Source: an uncultured Opitutia bacterium (lineage in GTDB: Bacteria > Verrucomicrobiota > Verrucomicrobiia > Opitutales > UBA953). Taken from it: a stretch of DNA of 64,000 nucleotides. The notes under the pieces are model-generated. The model was given only the letters and a program-made list of their open reading frames with translations, searched no databases and was not told where the DNA came from. The position numbers and the translations under genes were made by a program. Shown here in pieces: positions 24,807 through 35,000 of the stretch. Positions within the stretch are counted from its first letter, which is position 1, and each line of letters opens with the position of its first letter. The DNA lies in assembly GCA_945957395.1 (NCBI GenBank), contig CAMFKE010000010.1, positions 1-64,000 on the forward strand, given 5' to 3'.

Positions 24807-25085
24807 ATGCCTACCGAATCCCCATTTGCACACCAGATTAGGCGCCCCGCCAGACACAAAAGCAGCGCCATACCCCCGCCACCGGCCCCGCCCGCTTCAC
24901 CTCAACCCCACATCACCCCGGAAGCCAATCACCTGAGAGAGGCGCATCTTCCGCCTCCTCCGCCGGGACACTTCGAAGAAAAGGCGACATGGCGGTCCTT
25001 GATGGTGTTCCTAAAGACCTTCGCCCTCACAACCTCGTTTCTCATCATGGCCGTAGGGGCTTGGAAACTGCTTCTGACTCGCTGA
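24807..25085 (+). CDS. small Pro-rich protein with C-terminal membrane helix
   Basis: 92 residues: a Pro/His-rich soluble N-terminal half (AIPPPPAPPASPQPH, LPPPPPGHFEEKATW), then one hydrophobic segment (LMVFLKTFALTTSFLIMAVGAWKLL) and the end LTR. It is probably a tail-anchored inner-membrane protein. It is 17 bases after the coiled-coil gene and before a strong terminator, so the two form a short operon. No family recognised. Confidence 0.55.
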   Translation: MPTESPFAHQIRRPARHKSSAIPPPPAPPASPQPHITPEANHLREAHLPPPPPGHFEEKATWRSLMVFLKTFALTTSFLIMAVGAWKLLLTR

Positions 25086-25132
25086 CCCGCCACCTGCAAG
25101 CGCCCCGCCGCCAGGACGCGATGGCGTGAGCG

Positions 25133-25170
25133 AAAAAGGCCGCACGGATTTCTCCGTGCGGCCTTTTGTT
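25133..25170. terminator. bidirectional terminator between small-protein operon and enolase
   Basis: AAAAAGGCCGCACGG and CCGTGCGGCCTTTTG form a 13-base-pair stem with a six-base loop. The A-run on one side and T-run on the other let it end transcription from both converging units. Confidence 0.88.
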
Positions 25171-25191
25171 TCGGGAAACCCGAAGGTCGGC

Positions 25192-26532
<1,341 letters not shown>

Positions 26533-26716
26533 CTAGTGGTTGAACCGGATTGGGTGGCCGGGCGGGGGCAATCCCCCCGGTGGCGGATTATGGCGTGTCC
26601 ATGGCTCGGGGAACTGTCAACGGATTTACGAATCCCAAAAATGTTCCAGTTTGCCGATGCGTACTCGGTTGCAAAACTTATAGCCCGCCTCCAGCAAACC
26701 ACCCCTTCGAATTATC

Positions 26717-27730
26717 ATGCACCACCATCCCAAGAACCGTCTGTCCTACATCCTGGCCGTGACCGCCGCCGTTTGCGCCGCGGGTTGCGGAGGCTGCCAG
26801 CAGGAGCAGCCCGTGAGCGTGCCCCCGCTCGGCGGCGAAAACGCCACCCCGCCCGCGGCCGCTCCCGTGAGCTCCCCCGAGGCCACCCCGGTGGAAGCCC
26901 CGAAAACGCCCGCGGCGGACAAGCCGGTCGAGGCCGCGCCCGCCAAGGCTGCGGAAACGGCGCCCGCCAAGGCTCCTGAAGCCGCTCCCGCCGAAGCCCC
27001 GGCCAAGCCGGCGGACAAGGCGCCCGAGAAGGTCGAGCCGAAGACGGCCGAAGCCGTGAAGGAGGAAGCCGCGCCGAAGCCCGCCACCGGGACCAAGCCC
27101 GCCGAGGCCGCCAAGAACACGAACGACCTGGCTCGCCAGGATTTCAAGGCCAACGGAGCCGCCGCCCCGGATGTCGCCAAGGACCTTGCCAAGCAGCTCG
27201 CCGCCTTTGAAATCCCCGCCCACTACGGCACCAACCACGGCGAGCTCATCGTCATGGTGGAAGCGCCCATCAACGAATCCGATGTCCCGGTGGACACCCA
27301 GGAGGTGCGCAACCAGATTCGCGCCGTTCTGACCGAATCGAATTCCAAGCTGAAGCCCGCGGTGACGCTGCAGGGCACGAAGCGCGCGACAGCCAGGATC
27401 CGCGCCATCCACCTGGGCTTCGAACCGGAAAGCCGCGCGCTGGGACTGATTCCCACGACCAACCCCAACGACGCGCCCGACATCATGGTCAACACGACCG
27501 TCACCAAGGAAGGCGAGCAGATCAAGCTCACCGTCTACGCCAAGGAAACGCGCAACGGCAAGCCGGTGTGGGTCGGCAGCAAGTACCTGAACTCGCCCTC
27601 CGTGGTCGTCGCCCCGGTGAAGCCCGCCGAGGAAGCCAAGCCGGCGCCCGAAGCCAAGGCGTCCGAGGCCAAGACGGCCGACACCGAAGCCAAGGCCCCT
27701 GAAGCCAAGGCCGACGAAGGCTCCATGTAA
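26717..27730 (+). CDS. Ala/Pro/Lys-rich lipoprotein, possibly LpoB-like
   Basis: 337 residues. The signal ends in a lipobox (AAVCAAG with Cys24), so the protein is probably lipid-anchored. Residues ~50-145 are an extended Ala/Pro/Glu/Lys linker long enough to span a periplasm. Residues ~155-295 form one globular domain whose phrase ELIVMVEAPINESDVPVDTQEVRNQIRAVL recalls LpoB/TolB-N-type domains that activate penicillin-binding proteins. That match is by eye and weak. The C-terminus returns to an EAKASEAKTADTEAKAPEAKA repeat. A terminator follows at once. If LpoB-like, it would reach through peptidoglycan to stimulate a PBP. Confidence 0.75.
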   Translation: MHHHPKNRLSYILAVTAAVCAAGCGGCQQEQPVSVPPLGGENATPPAAAPVSSPEATPVEAPKTPAADKPVEAAPAKAAETAPAKAPEAAPAEAPAKPADKAPEKVEPKTAEAVKEEAAPKPATGTKPAEAAKNTNDLARQDFKANGAAAPDVAKDLAKQLAAFEIPAHYGTNHGELIVMVEAPINESDVPVDTQEVRNQIRAVLTESNSKLKPAVTLQGTKRATARIRAIHLGFEPESRALGLIPTTNPNDAPDIMVNTTVTKEGEQIKLTVYAKETRNGKPVWVGSKYLNSPSVVVAPVKPAEEAKPAPEAKASEAKTADTEAKAPEAKADEGSM

Positions 27731-27753
27731 GGCCGCGAAGCCTTGAGCAACAA

Positions 27754-27790
27754 AGAGCCCCTTGCGCCGCTATGGCGTAAGGGGCTTTTT
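27754..27790 (+). terminator. rho-independent terminator after the lipoprotein gene
   Basis: AGCCCCTTGCGCC and GGCGTAAGGGGCT pair (one mismatch) around a GCTAT loop and run into TTTTT. Confidence 0.85.
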
Positions 27791-27844
27791 CATGCCGCAC
27801 GCCGGCGCCTTTCGGCCCGACGGATCGCGTCCGGCGCGAGGCGA

Positions 27845-28420
27845 TCAGTTGATATCGCCCAGGTAGACGGAGGGGGGCACGATGTCGCCGCCGCTGACCA
27901 GCGTCTTGAGCATGGCGGGGAAAAGGCGGAAACGGGACAGCTCGCCCAAGGGCAGCCAGGCCAGGCCCACCTGTCGGTTGTCGCGCGCCGTGGCGCTGCC
28001 GGCTCCGGGCTCGCCGCACAGGGTGCAGCGGAAAACGGATTCGACCTGATGGAAGTGCGCGTGACGCCGGGCGAACCCGTGGTTCTTGCCCACATACTCG
28101 CGGATGTACAGCAGCGGGCCCACCTCGACCTCCGCCCCGATCTCCTCCAGGCACTCGCGCCTCACCGCCTCCACCAGCGTCTCGCCATGCTGCTGCCCGC
28201 CTCCGGGCAAAACATGGAAATCGCCTTCGCGGTCGCGCAACACCACGGTCAGCAGGGCGCCGTCGCGCACGATCACGGCGCGCGCGGCGCACCGGATGAC
28301 GCCCGGCGGGTGCGGGGCGTGCCGGGGTCCGCCGTCGAGGCGGCGGCGCGGGTCGGGCCGTTGTTGAAATCGGTTCACGCGAGCAGGGATGGGGGCGCGT
28401 GACGACCCGCGCCAGAGCAA
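27845..28420 (-). CDS. Nudix hydrolase
   Basis: Up to 191 residues. A complete Nudix box is present: G74-x5-E80-x7-R88-E89-x-x-E92-E93-x-G95 (GGQQHGETLVEAVRRECLEEIGA). The core starts about residue 43 (RCAARAVIVRDGALLTVVL), so the real start may be the GTG at 28378 rather than the ATG at 28420; the intervening residues are low complexity. The family removes nucleoside diphosphate-linked groups; the substrate is unknown. The trailing SVYLGDIN is a common Nudix ending. It lies 46 bases downstream of the PLP enzyme gene on the same strand and may share its transcript. Confidence 0.87.
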   Translation of the reverse strand: MLWRGSSRAPIPARVNRFQQRPDPRRRLDGGPRHAPHPPGVIRCAARAVIVRDGALLTVVLRDREGDFHVLPGGGQQHGETLVEAVRRECLEEIGAEVEVGPLLYIREYVGKNHGFARRHAHFHQVESVFRCTLCGEPGAGSATARDNRQVGLAWLPLGELSRFRLFPAMLKTLVSGGDIVPPSVYLGDIN

Positions 28421-28466
28421 AATGCCGCCGGGCGCGCGGACGCGAGGCGGCAGGCGGGCAAAACGG

Positions 28467-29996
28467 CTACGAAAGCGCCTCCTCGAAGACGGCCTTCATG
28501 GCCTCGAAAGGCTCGGCGCCCACGGCGATGCGAATGAGTTCGGGGTCGAGTCCGCCGTCGAGCAGCTCCTTGCGCCCCTCGGCGTTGCTCACGAGCTCGT
28601 AGCGCGAGAGGTACATGAAGGGCACGACGATGGTGAAGGTGACGCCGAAGCTCGGGCCCTTCGGGCACCGGATGCGGTCGTAGAAACGGGCCACGGGGCC
28701 GTGCAGTTCGATGGAGAAGAGCGAACCGGGCCGGCGCGGGCCGCGAGCGATTTGCGCGTAGTGCGCGGCGGTCTTCTCCGAATACGCCCAGTGCACGCGG
28801 CGCACGGCCGGGTGCGTCGAGAGCCACGCCACCAGCTTCTCGCAGTTGGCGTTGATGGCGTCGGAGACCTTTCCCATGTCGCCGATCTGCGCGGCGAGCC
28901 GCGCGAGGTCGCGCGCATACGGCGCCTCGCGGTGGCGCGCCAGGCGAGAACGCAGCGCGTCGGCGTGGGGCGACGCCGGATTCACGGCCACGGCGCCGAC
29001 CATCACATCGCCGACATTGCCGGCGTATTTCGTGAGGCTGGCGACCACCAGGTCGGCGTACGGCAGCACATCCACATTCACCGGACCGACCGAGGACGGG
29101 TCGAGCAGGCGCACCACGCCGTGCTTCAGGCACAGCGCGGAAAGCCACCCGGCGTCCACGGTGTGGATGAGCGGGTTGGTGGGCAGTTCCGAGATGACGG
29201 CCGCGATGCGGTCGCCGTTCTCGGCGAAGAATTTCTCGATGGCCGCCTTGTCGAAGACATCGGCGAAGAACACATGGCGCTCATCCGGCGCCAGGAACTT
29301 CTTCAGGATCTCCGGCGTGTCCACATACAGCCAGCCGAGCTGCACCCAGATCGTGCGGCCGCGCGCGCGCTGCATCTCCCGCGCGGCGACAAACGCCGTA
29401 TGCATGGCGTTCATACCGGCGCGGCACAGCGCGATGTCCGCGCCAGCGGCGGGCGCGAAACACGGGGCGAGCGCCTCGCGCACGCGCGCCTCGGCGTCGC
29501 CGGCGTAAGCCGCCTCGGGCTCCGCGCAAGCGAGGACGCCGGAGGCGAGCAGGATGTCCTCGGCCTGGCGCGAGCTGATCTGCACGCCGGTGTGCTGCAG
29601 GTACTTGCCCGCGCGCGACACGACCTCCGCCGGCTCGGTCGCCCCGAGGCTGACCAGGAACCAGTCGCCGCCCGGCGCGGCGTCCACGCGCGCGTCGCGG
29701 GCGCCGGAGAAGGCCACGGTGTCGTCGGCCGCGCGGCGCGAGCACACGGGGAACAGCGCGCGACCGGCGAGCCCGAGGGCCTTCGCGAGGTCGAGCGCGG
29801 CGCGCTCGACGTACGGGTGGCGCTTGAAACGCGGGTATCCGGTTTTCACCTGCGCGTGGGTCTCGCGGCGGGCCTCCTCGTAGCCGATGAGGTCGTCCAT
29901 GGTCGGCAGGCTCACGACCACCGCGTGAGTGCAGTCCGGCACGCGCGCCCCGAGCGGGTGATGCTTCAGTTGCGAAGAAAGCTTTCCGATTTTCAC
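28467..29996 (-). CDS. Cys/Met metabolism PLP-dependent enzyme (cystathionine gamma-synthase-like)
   Basis: About 509 residues. VVVSLPTMDDLIGYEE near the start and the PLP lysine in VVASLTKYAGNVGDVMVGA place it in the Cys/Met-metabolism fold-type I family. The usual SVDNTFATP segment is replaced by RLLDPSSVGPVNVD, and the protein is ~120 residues longer than typical bacterial MetB, as in the long fungal-type members. Likely chemistry is gamma-replacement or elimination on an activated homoserine or cysteine derivative. No ATG precedes the conserved start; the best initiators are GTG codons at 29996 and 29999, which lie inside the left arm of the CACAGAG element. The frame upstream of that is antisense to the GxxExxY gene's own frame and is not coding. 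Confidence 0.8.
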   Translation of the reverse strand: MKIGKLSSQLKHHPLGARVPDCTHAVVVSLPTMDDLIGYEEARRETHAQVKTGYPRFKRHPYVERAALDLAKALGLAGRALFPVCSRRAADDTVAFSGARDARVDAAPGGDWFLVSLGATEPAEVVSRAGKYLQHTGVQISSRQAEDILLASGVLACAEPEAAYAGDAEARVREALAPCFAPAAGADIALCRAGMNAMHTAFVAAREMQRARGRTIWVQLGWLYVDTPEILKKFLAPDERHVFFADVFDKAAIEKFFAENGDRIAAVISELPTNPLIHTVDAGWLSALCLKHGVVRLLDPSSVGPVNVDVLPYADLVVASLTKYAGNVGDVMVGAVAVNPASPHADALRSRLARHREAPYARDLARLAAQIGDMGKVSDAINANCEKLVAWLSTHPAVRRVHWAYSEKTAAHYAQIARGPRRPGSLFSIELHGPVARFYDRIRCPKGPSFGVTFTIVVPFMYLSRYELVSNAEGRKELLDGGLDPELIRIAVGAEPFEAMKAVFEEALS

Positions 29997-30444
29997 CACA
30001 GAGTTCACAGAGGACACAGAGTTTGGGAGAGGGGGCTCAGAGGCTGCGGCGGATGATGCCGTCCTTGAGCGATGCCGTGTGGAAGTTGATAAGAAGTCCG
30101 GTTTTCTTGTTCGCCAAACGGAGATACGAGAGGAGTTGGGCTTCGTGTACGGGCAGGAGCTTTTCCACGGCTTTAAGTTCAAGGATGACCGCATCCTCGA
30201 CCAACAGGTCGATTTTGTAGCCGGCATCGAGTTCGATGCCGTCGTAAACGACGGAAACAGGAAGCTGACGGGCGACTTTGAATCCGGCTTTCTTGAGTTC
30301 GTGTTCGAGGCAGACCTCGTAGGCGCTTTCCAGCAACCCCGGCCCGAGCGCAGAGTGGACATGCATGGCGCAACCGATGATGCGGTGAGTCACTTGATCA
30401 GACTCGGCCATGCTCTGTGTCCTCCGTGAACTCTGTGGTGAAAA
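29990..30444. mobile_element. CACAGAG inverted-repeat element carrying a GxxExxY gene
   Basis: Arms at 29990-30021 and 30413-30444 are reverse complements at 31 of 32 bases and consist of degenerate 9-mers (ACCACAGAG, TTCACAGAG, GACACAGAG). Between them is only the GxxExxY gene: its ATG is one base from one arm and its stop 15 bases from the other. The same arms without the gene occur at 8129-8253. No target-site duplication is obvious. The arrangement looks like a nuclease gene travelling with its own terminal repeats, comparable in logic to REP/RAYT units; mobility is inferred. Confidence 0.6.
30037..30411 (-). CDS. GxxExxY family protein (PD-(D/E)XK-like)
   Basis: 124 residues, the usual length for the family. 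The namesake motif is GLLESAY (residues 25-31) in HSALGPGLLESAYEVCLEHEL. A PD-(D/E)XK-like active-site pattern follows: DAGYKIDLLVEDAVILELKAVE, giving D...ELK. The C-terminal LLSYLRLANKKTGLLINFH is the conserved family end. The biochemical role is unsettled; a nuclease fold is expected. The gene is tightly enclosed by inverted repeats (29990-30444), between lysA and the PLP enzyme gene on the same strand, and so looks inserted into an older gene pair. Confidence 0.9.
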   Translation of the reverse strand: MAESDQVTHRIIGCAMHVHSALGPGLLESAYEVCLEHELKKAGFKVARQLPVSVVYDGIELDAGYKIDLLVEDAVILELKAVEKLLPVHEAQLLSYLRLANKKTGLLINFHTASLKDGIIRRSL

Positions 30445-30459
30445 ACGAACGAGGCGCGC

Positions 30460-31710
30460 TCAGACCTCGTTCTGCAGAATCTGCTCGAGGGTCTGGCGGC
30501 GGCGGATCACCCGGTAGGCGGCGCCGTCGGAGGCGAGGAGCACCTCGGGGGCCTCGGGGAAGCTGTTGTAGTTCTTCGAGCTCATCGCGGCGCAGTAGGC
30601 GCCGGCGCCTTCCATCACGAGCAGGTCGCCGGGGGCGGCTTCGGTGAGCGTGCGCGGCGCGATGCCTTCGGGGTCGCCGGGCGCGCAGGTCACGAGGTCG
30701 CCGGATTCGCAGCAGTGGCCGACCACCACATAGTCGCGCGTGGCGCCCGTGGGCTTCTGCGGGACCACCACGGTGGCGTGCTGGGAGCCGTACAGCGAGG
30801 GGCGCAGCACCTCGGTCATGCCGGAGTCGATCTTGAGGAAGACGCGGCCGGCGGCGCCGGTGTCCACCACATCGGTGACGGTGGTGAGCACCGCGCCGGT
30901 GTTGGCCACGAGGAAGGTGCCGGGCTCGATTTCGAGCTTCAGCTTGCGACCGGTCTCGGCGGCGAACTGGACGAAGGCGTCGCGGATGGGCGCGCCGCAC
31001 TTCTGCAGGTCCGTGCCCTTCTCGGCGGCCACGCGGGCCACCTTGAAGCCGCCGCCCAGGTCGAGCGTGGTGACTTCGGGGAACTTCTTCACGAGCTCGA
31101 GCGAGAGCAGCGAGGTCTTCTGCCAGACCACGGGGTCGCTGCCGGAGCCGATGTGCGTGTGGATGCGCACGATGCGCAGGCCGTGCTTCTTCGCGATGGC
31201 GGCGACCTCGCCGGCGTATTCATGCCAGATGCCGAAAGAGGAGTCGGGGCCGCCCACATTGGTCTTGCCGTTGGCGCCGGAGCCCGCTCCGGGATTGAAA
31301 CGCACGCCCACCTCGGTGCCGGGGAATTTTTCGCCGTAGCGTTCGAGCTGGCGCAGCGAGCAGGCGTTGATGAGCACGCCCTGCTTCACCAGGTCGGGGA
31401 AGAACTCCGGCAGCTCCTGCGTGGACAGCGAGATGGACGCGGCGGGCACGCCGGCCCTCATCGCGCGCAGCGCCTCGAAGCCCGAGGAGGCGTCGAAGTG
31501 CAAACCCATGGAGGAGAAGAGCTTGAGAACCGCGGCGTTCGGGCACGCCTTCATGGCGAAGCGCACGGTCAGCCCGTAGGCGTTGGGGAAGGCCAGCGCG
31601 GCGGCGGCCTGCGCGCGCAGCGCGGCCTCCGAGTACACATAGGCGGGCGTGCCGATTTCAGCCGCGATGCGGCGGGCGGTCTCGGGCGTGAGGAAGCGGA
31701 GCTGTTCCAT
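30460..31710 (-). CDS. lysA: diaminopimelate decarboxylase (fold-type III PLP)
   Basis: 416 residues. It decarboxylates meso-diaminopimelate to L-lysine, or a related diamine-forming reaction. The PLP lysine is Lys54 in VRFAMKACPN. The Gly-rich phosphate-binding segment is DLGGGFKV, and the substrate/dimer motif is HCCESGDLV (~330-337), followed by GAYCAAMSSKNYNSFPEAPEVL typical of LysA. Related carboxynorspermidine decarboxylases share parts of this, but the GAYC and NSFPE segments favour LysA. The stop is 15 bases from the repeat arm of the GxxExxY element, and a 372-base gap lies upstream. Confidence 0.9.
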   Translation of the reverse strand: MEQLRFLTPETARRIAAEIGTPAYVYSEAALRAQAAAALAFPNAYGLTVRFAMKACPNAAVLKLFSSMGLHFDASSGFEALRAMRAGVPAASISLSTQELPEFFPDLVKQGVLINACSLRQLERYGEKFPGTEVGVRFNPGAGSGANGKTNVGGPDSSFGIWHEYAGEVAAIAKKHGLRIVRIHTHIGSGSDPVVWQKTSLLSLELVKKFPEVTTLDLGGGFKVARVAAEKGTDLQKCGAPIRDAFVQFAAETGRKLKLEIEPGTFLVANTGAVLTTVTDVVDTGAAGRVFLKIDSGMTEVLRPSLYGSQHATVVVPQKPTGATRDYVVVGHCCESGDLVTCAPGDPEGIAPRTLTEAAPGDLLVMEGAGAYCAAMSSKNYNSFPEAPEVLLASDGAAYRVIRRRQTLEQILQNEV

Positions 31711-32082
31711 GGATGGCGGCGTCGGACGGCTTGTTAAAAGAGTGTCTGCTCATGGCTTTGTGCGCGGAGGAACTCCTCGGACAACCCGGAAACACTAGGG
31801 CGGCGAGGAATCTGTCCCTTGTCCTAGCTGCTTCGGGGTGGTTCTTTTTTCTCCCCATGCCGCCAAAGCCTTATGTAAAGTGAGATTTGGCGTTTTGGTA
31901 AAAACCCATGGACATATGGGCCCTATTTCTCATGCACTCAGTCGCCATTTCCAAAAAAGCCCCATACTCATTTGCGGAAAAACAATTCCCCGGGACCTAT
32001 CCTTTAATCTAAACACCCGTTTATGCCCTACGCCCTTCCCAGTAATGTTGTTCGCGGTTACGCTTTTCGAGAAGCGTACAGG
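31711..32082. other. AT-richer divergent promoter region between lysA and the PATR protein gene
   Basis: No gene is supported here. The stretch is much richer in A and T than the surroundings. It contains CCCAT ... ATGGG inverted half-sites (about 31906-31922) that could be an operator, and a loose -10-like TTTAAT near 32003. An ATG at 32023 is in frame with the PATR gene and would extend it by 20 residues. Confidence 0.4.
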
Positions 32083-35000
32083 ATGGGCCTTTCGCCTTAT
32101 CGCCGACTCCTGCTGGCCGCCACCTGCGTGCTCGGAGCCGGGGCGAAGGATTTGAAGGCTGCCGTTTTTTATTGGGACGGCGCCAACAGCAGTGCGAACG
32201 CGGATGGCGGATCGGGCACTTGGAACACCTCGCTGACCAACTGGGACAATGCAGCCACAGGCGGGGCTTCCGTCGTGTGGGCCAATGTCACTTCCTCGGA
32301 CGCGGTGTTTGGAGGGGTCGCCGGGACCGTGACGGTAGGGACTGTCACGGCCAATGACCTGACATTCAATACCACCGGCTACGTGTTGAGCGGAGGAACC
32401 ATCACGCTGAATCGGCCCAATACATCGGATAATCCCAACATCACGATAGCCGCCGGGGTGACCACTACCGTGGCTTCCACTCTAGCGGGTACTCGCACCA
32501 TCACCAAGGACGGCACCGGCAAGCTTGTCCTCTCCGGAGCCAATACGTTTTCCGGCGCCCTGACCATTTCGCAAGGTGTCGTGAACATCCGCAATGCCAC
32601 GGCGCTGGGTACGACCGGGGGGGCGACCACGGTGAGCGCCGGAGCAGCTCTGGAAATCCAAGATGGCGTCAGTGTTGGCGGCGAGGCGCTCACGCTGAAC
32701 GGTTCTGGCGTGGGCGGTGCGGGAGCCTTGCGCAACATCTCCGGGTCCAACTCGATTTCAGGGGCCATCACCCTGGGATCGGCTACGACTGTCGCATCGG
32801 ATTCAGGTCTGCTAACCCTTTCAGGCAACATAGGCGGAGCCGCTCAAAACCTCACGGTGTCGGCGGTTGGTGACGTGACGTTATCCGGAGCCCTTGGAAC
32901 GGGTGCGGGCACGCTAACCAAGAACGGAGCGGGTACGCTCACCCTCTCCGGCTCTTCGGCGAACACCTTCACGGGGCAGACGACCCTAAGCGAAGGACGC
33001 TTGGTTTTGAGCAAGACGGCCGGCGTGAATGCCCTGGCCGGAGCTGTCAGTGTCGCCGGCGGCACCCTTGCCCTCGGTGCGTCCAACCAGATTGCCGCCA
33101 CAGCGGTGACGGTCAATTCCGGCACTTTCGACATAGCTTCATATTCTGACACCGTGGGGGCGGTGACCCTCGCCGGCGGCGCCATCACCGGCACCACCGG
33201 CGTGCTGACCGGTTCGTCCTATGCCGTCCAATCGGGCAGCGTATCCGCGATTTTGGGTGGCACGGGCACGTTGACGAAGACCACGGGAGGCACGGTCACG
33301 CTCTCGGGGGCAAACAGCTACACGGGAATCACCACGGTTTCCGCAGGCGTGCTGAATATTCGCAGCGCCACCGCGTTGGGAACCACTGCGGGGGGAACGA
33401 CTGTGGCCGCCGGAGCCGCCCTTGAAATCCAAGGCGGCATCAGCGTGGGTGCCGAGGCTATGACGCTCAACGGCACCGGCGTGGCAGGAAACGGCGCGCT
33501 GCGCAATGTCTCCGGGCTGAACACGATTTCGGGGGCCATCACCCTTGGGTCCGCCACCCTCATCCGGTCCGACTCGGGCCTTCTTACGCTTACGGGAAAC
33601 ATCACCGGCACCAACACCAATCTGACCTTCGATGGGGCGGGGGATGTGCTGTTGAAAACCGGCACGGTCAATCCGGGCACTGCCACAATTCTCAAGACCG
33701 GCACCGGGACGCTGACGCTCCAAGGTTCGACGGGAGCGACCGGCACGGCCTTTGAGGCCCGTGAAGGCCTTGCGGTCTTTGATTATTCACTCTCGAACAC
33801 CACCCGTGTGGGCAATACCGCGACGCTCACCTTCTCGGGGGGCACCGTCGGCGTCATAGGCGGTTCCGGCCCTGACAACCTTCTCTCAACGACCTTTACC
33901 CGAGGCGCCTCCAAGCTCGTCCGGCTGCCGGGGGACACCGGCACATCTTCCATCCGGCTAAACGCGTTGACCCGCAGCGTCGGGGCCACTTTTGATGTGA
34001 ATGGAGCCGCGTTGGCCGACACGGATACGGTCAATACCAATGGGCTTATCGGTGGCTGGTTCACCTTGGCCGGAAAGGACTTCGCGTCCAATTCAGTGAG
34101 CGTGGACGGCCCCTTGGTCACCCCGACTTATGTGAACGATACTTGGGCTGCGGGTAACAACACCAACGTGACGACGGGTGGCGTGATTTCCGCCGGCACG
34201 ACCAACTCGCTGCGTTTCAACGCTGCCGGCGCCACCACGCTCACGCTTTCGGGAGCCGGCACAATTCAATCGGGCGGACTGCTTGTGACTTCCGGTGTCG
34301 GCTCCTATGACACGACCCTCACCGGGGGGACGCTGCGTGGTTCGGCTTCGGGAGATCTCGTAGTGCATCAGTACAACACTTCCGGGGACCTCGTGATTGC
34401 TTCCGCCATCGTGGATAATGGGGGCGCGACGGCGCTGACCAAGGCGGGCTCGGGCAACTTGGTGTTGTCCGGAGCGAACACCTTCACCGGGCGCATCTAC
34501 CTCAACGAAGGTGATTTGAAGGTGACGTCGTTGGCCGATGGCGGATCCCCCTCGTCCCTTGGCGCTTCTTCGAAGTCGGCGTCGAATCTCTTGCTAGGAA
34601 ATGAAGCCACATTTTCGTATGCGGGAGCGGCCTCCGGCTCCACGGACCGCTCCTTCACGGCGGCGGGATCGTATGTCACCATTGCGTCCAATGGGGTCGG
34701 CACCCTCTCGTTTACAGACTCCGTATCGGTCGCTTTCGACACGCCGAATGTGGATCGCACCATAGCCCTCGCGGGCACCAACGCCGGGGACAACATCTTC
34801 ACGCTCACGCTGGGCGACAATGGAACGGCGCAGACCTCGCTGATTAAAAACGGCATCGGCAAGTGGGTGCTGTCCGGACTGAACGGCTACACCGGACAGA
34901 CCACGGTGAACGCAGGCACGCTCCTGCAGAACGGCTCCGCCGCAGGCAGCGCCCACACGGTGAACGCTTCGGGCACGCTCGGAGGAACGGGCACGGTGGG

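Noticed and set aside
30000-30362. N-terminal extension of the PLP enzyme frame across the GxxExxY gene
   Set aside because: The translation is Ser/Arg/Lys-rich and overlaps a well-conserved gene in another frame; it includes translated repeat arm.
31838-32155. 105-codon open frame overlapping the start of the PATR gene
   Set aside because: It overlaps the PATR signal peptide in a different frame and has no recognisable features; the region behaves as a promoter gap.
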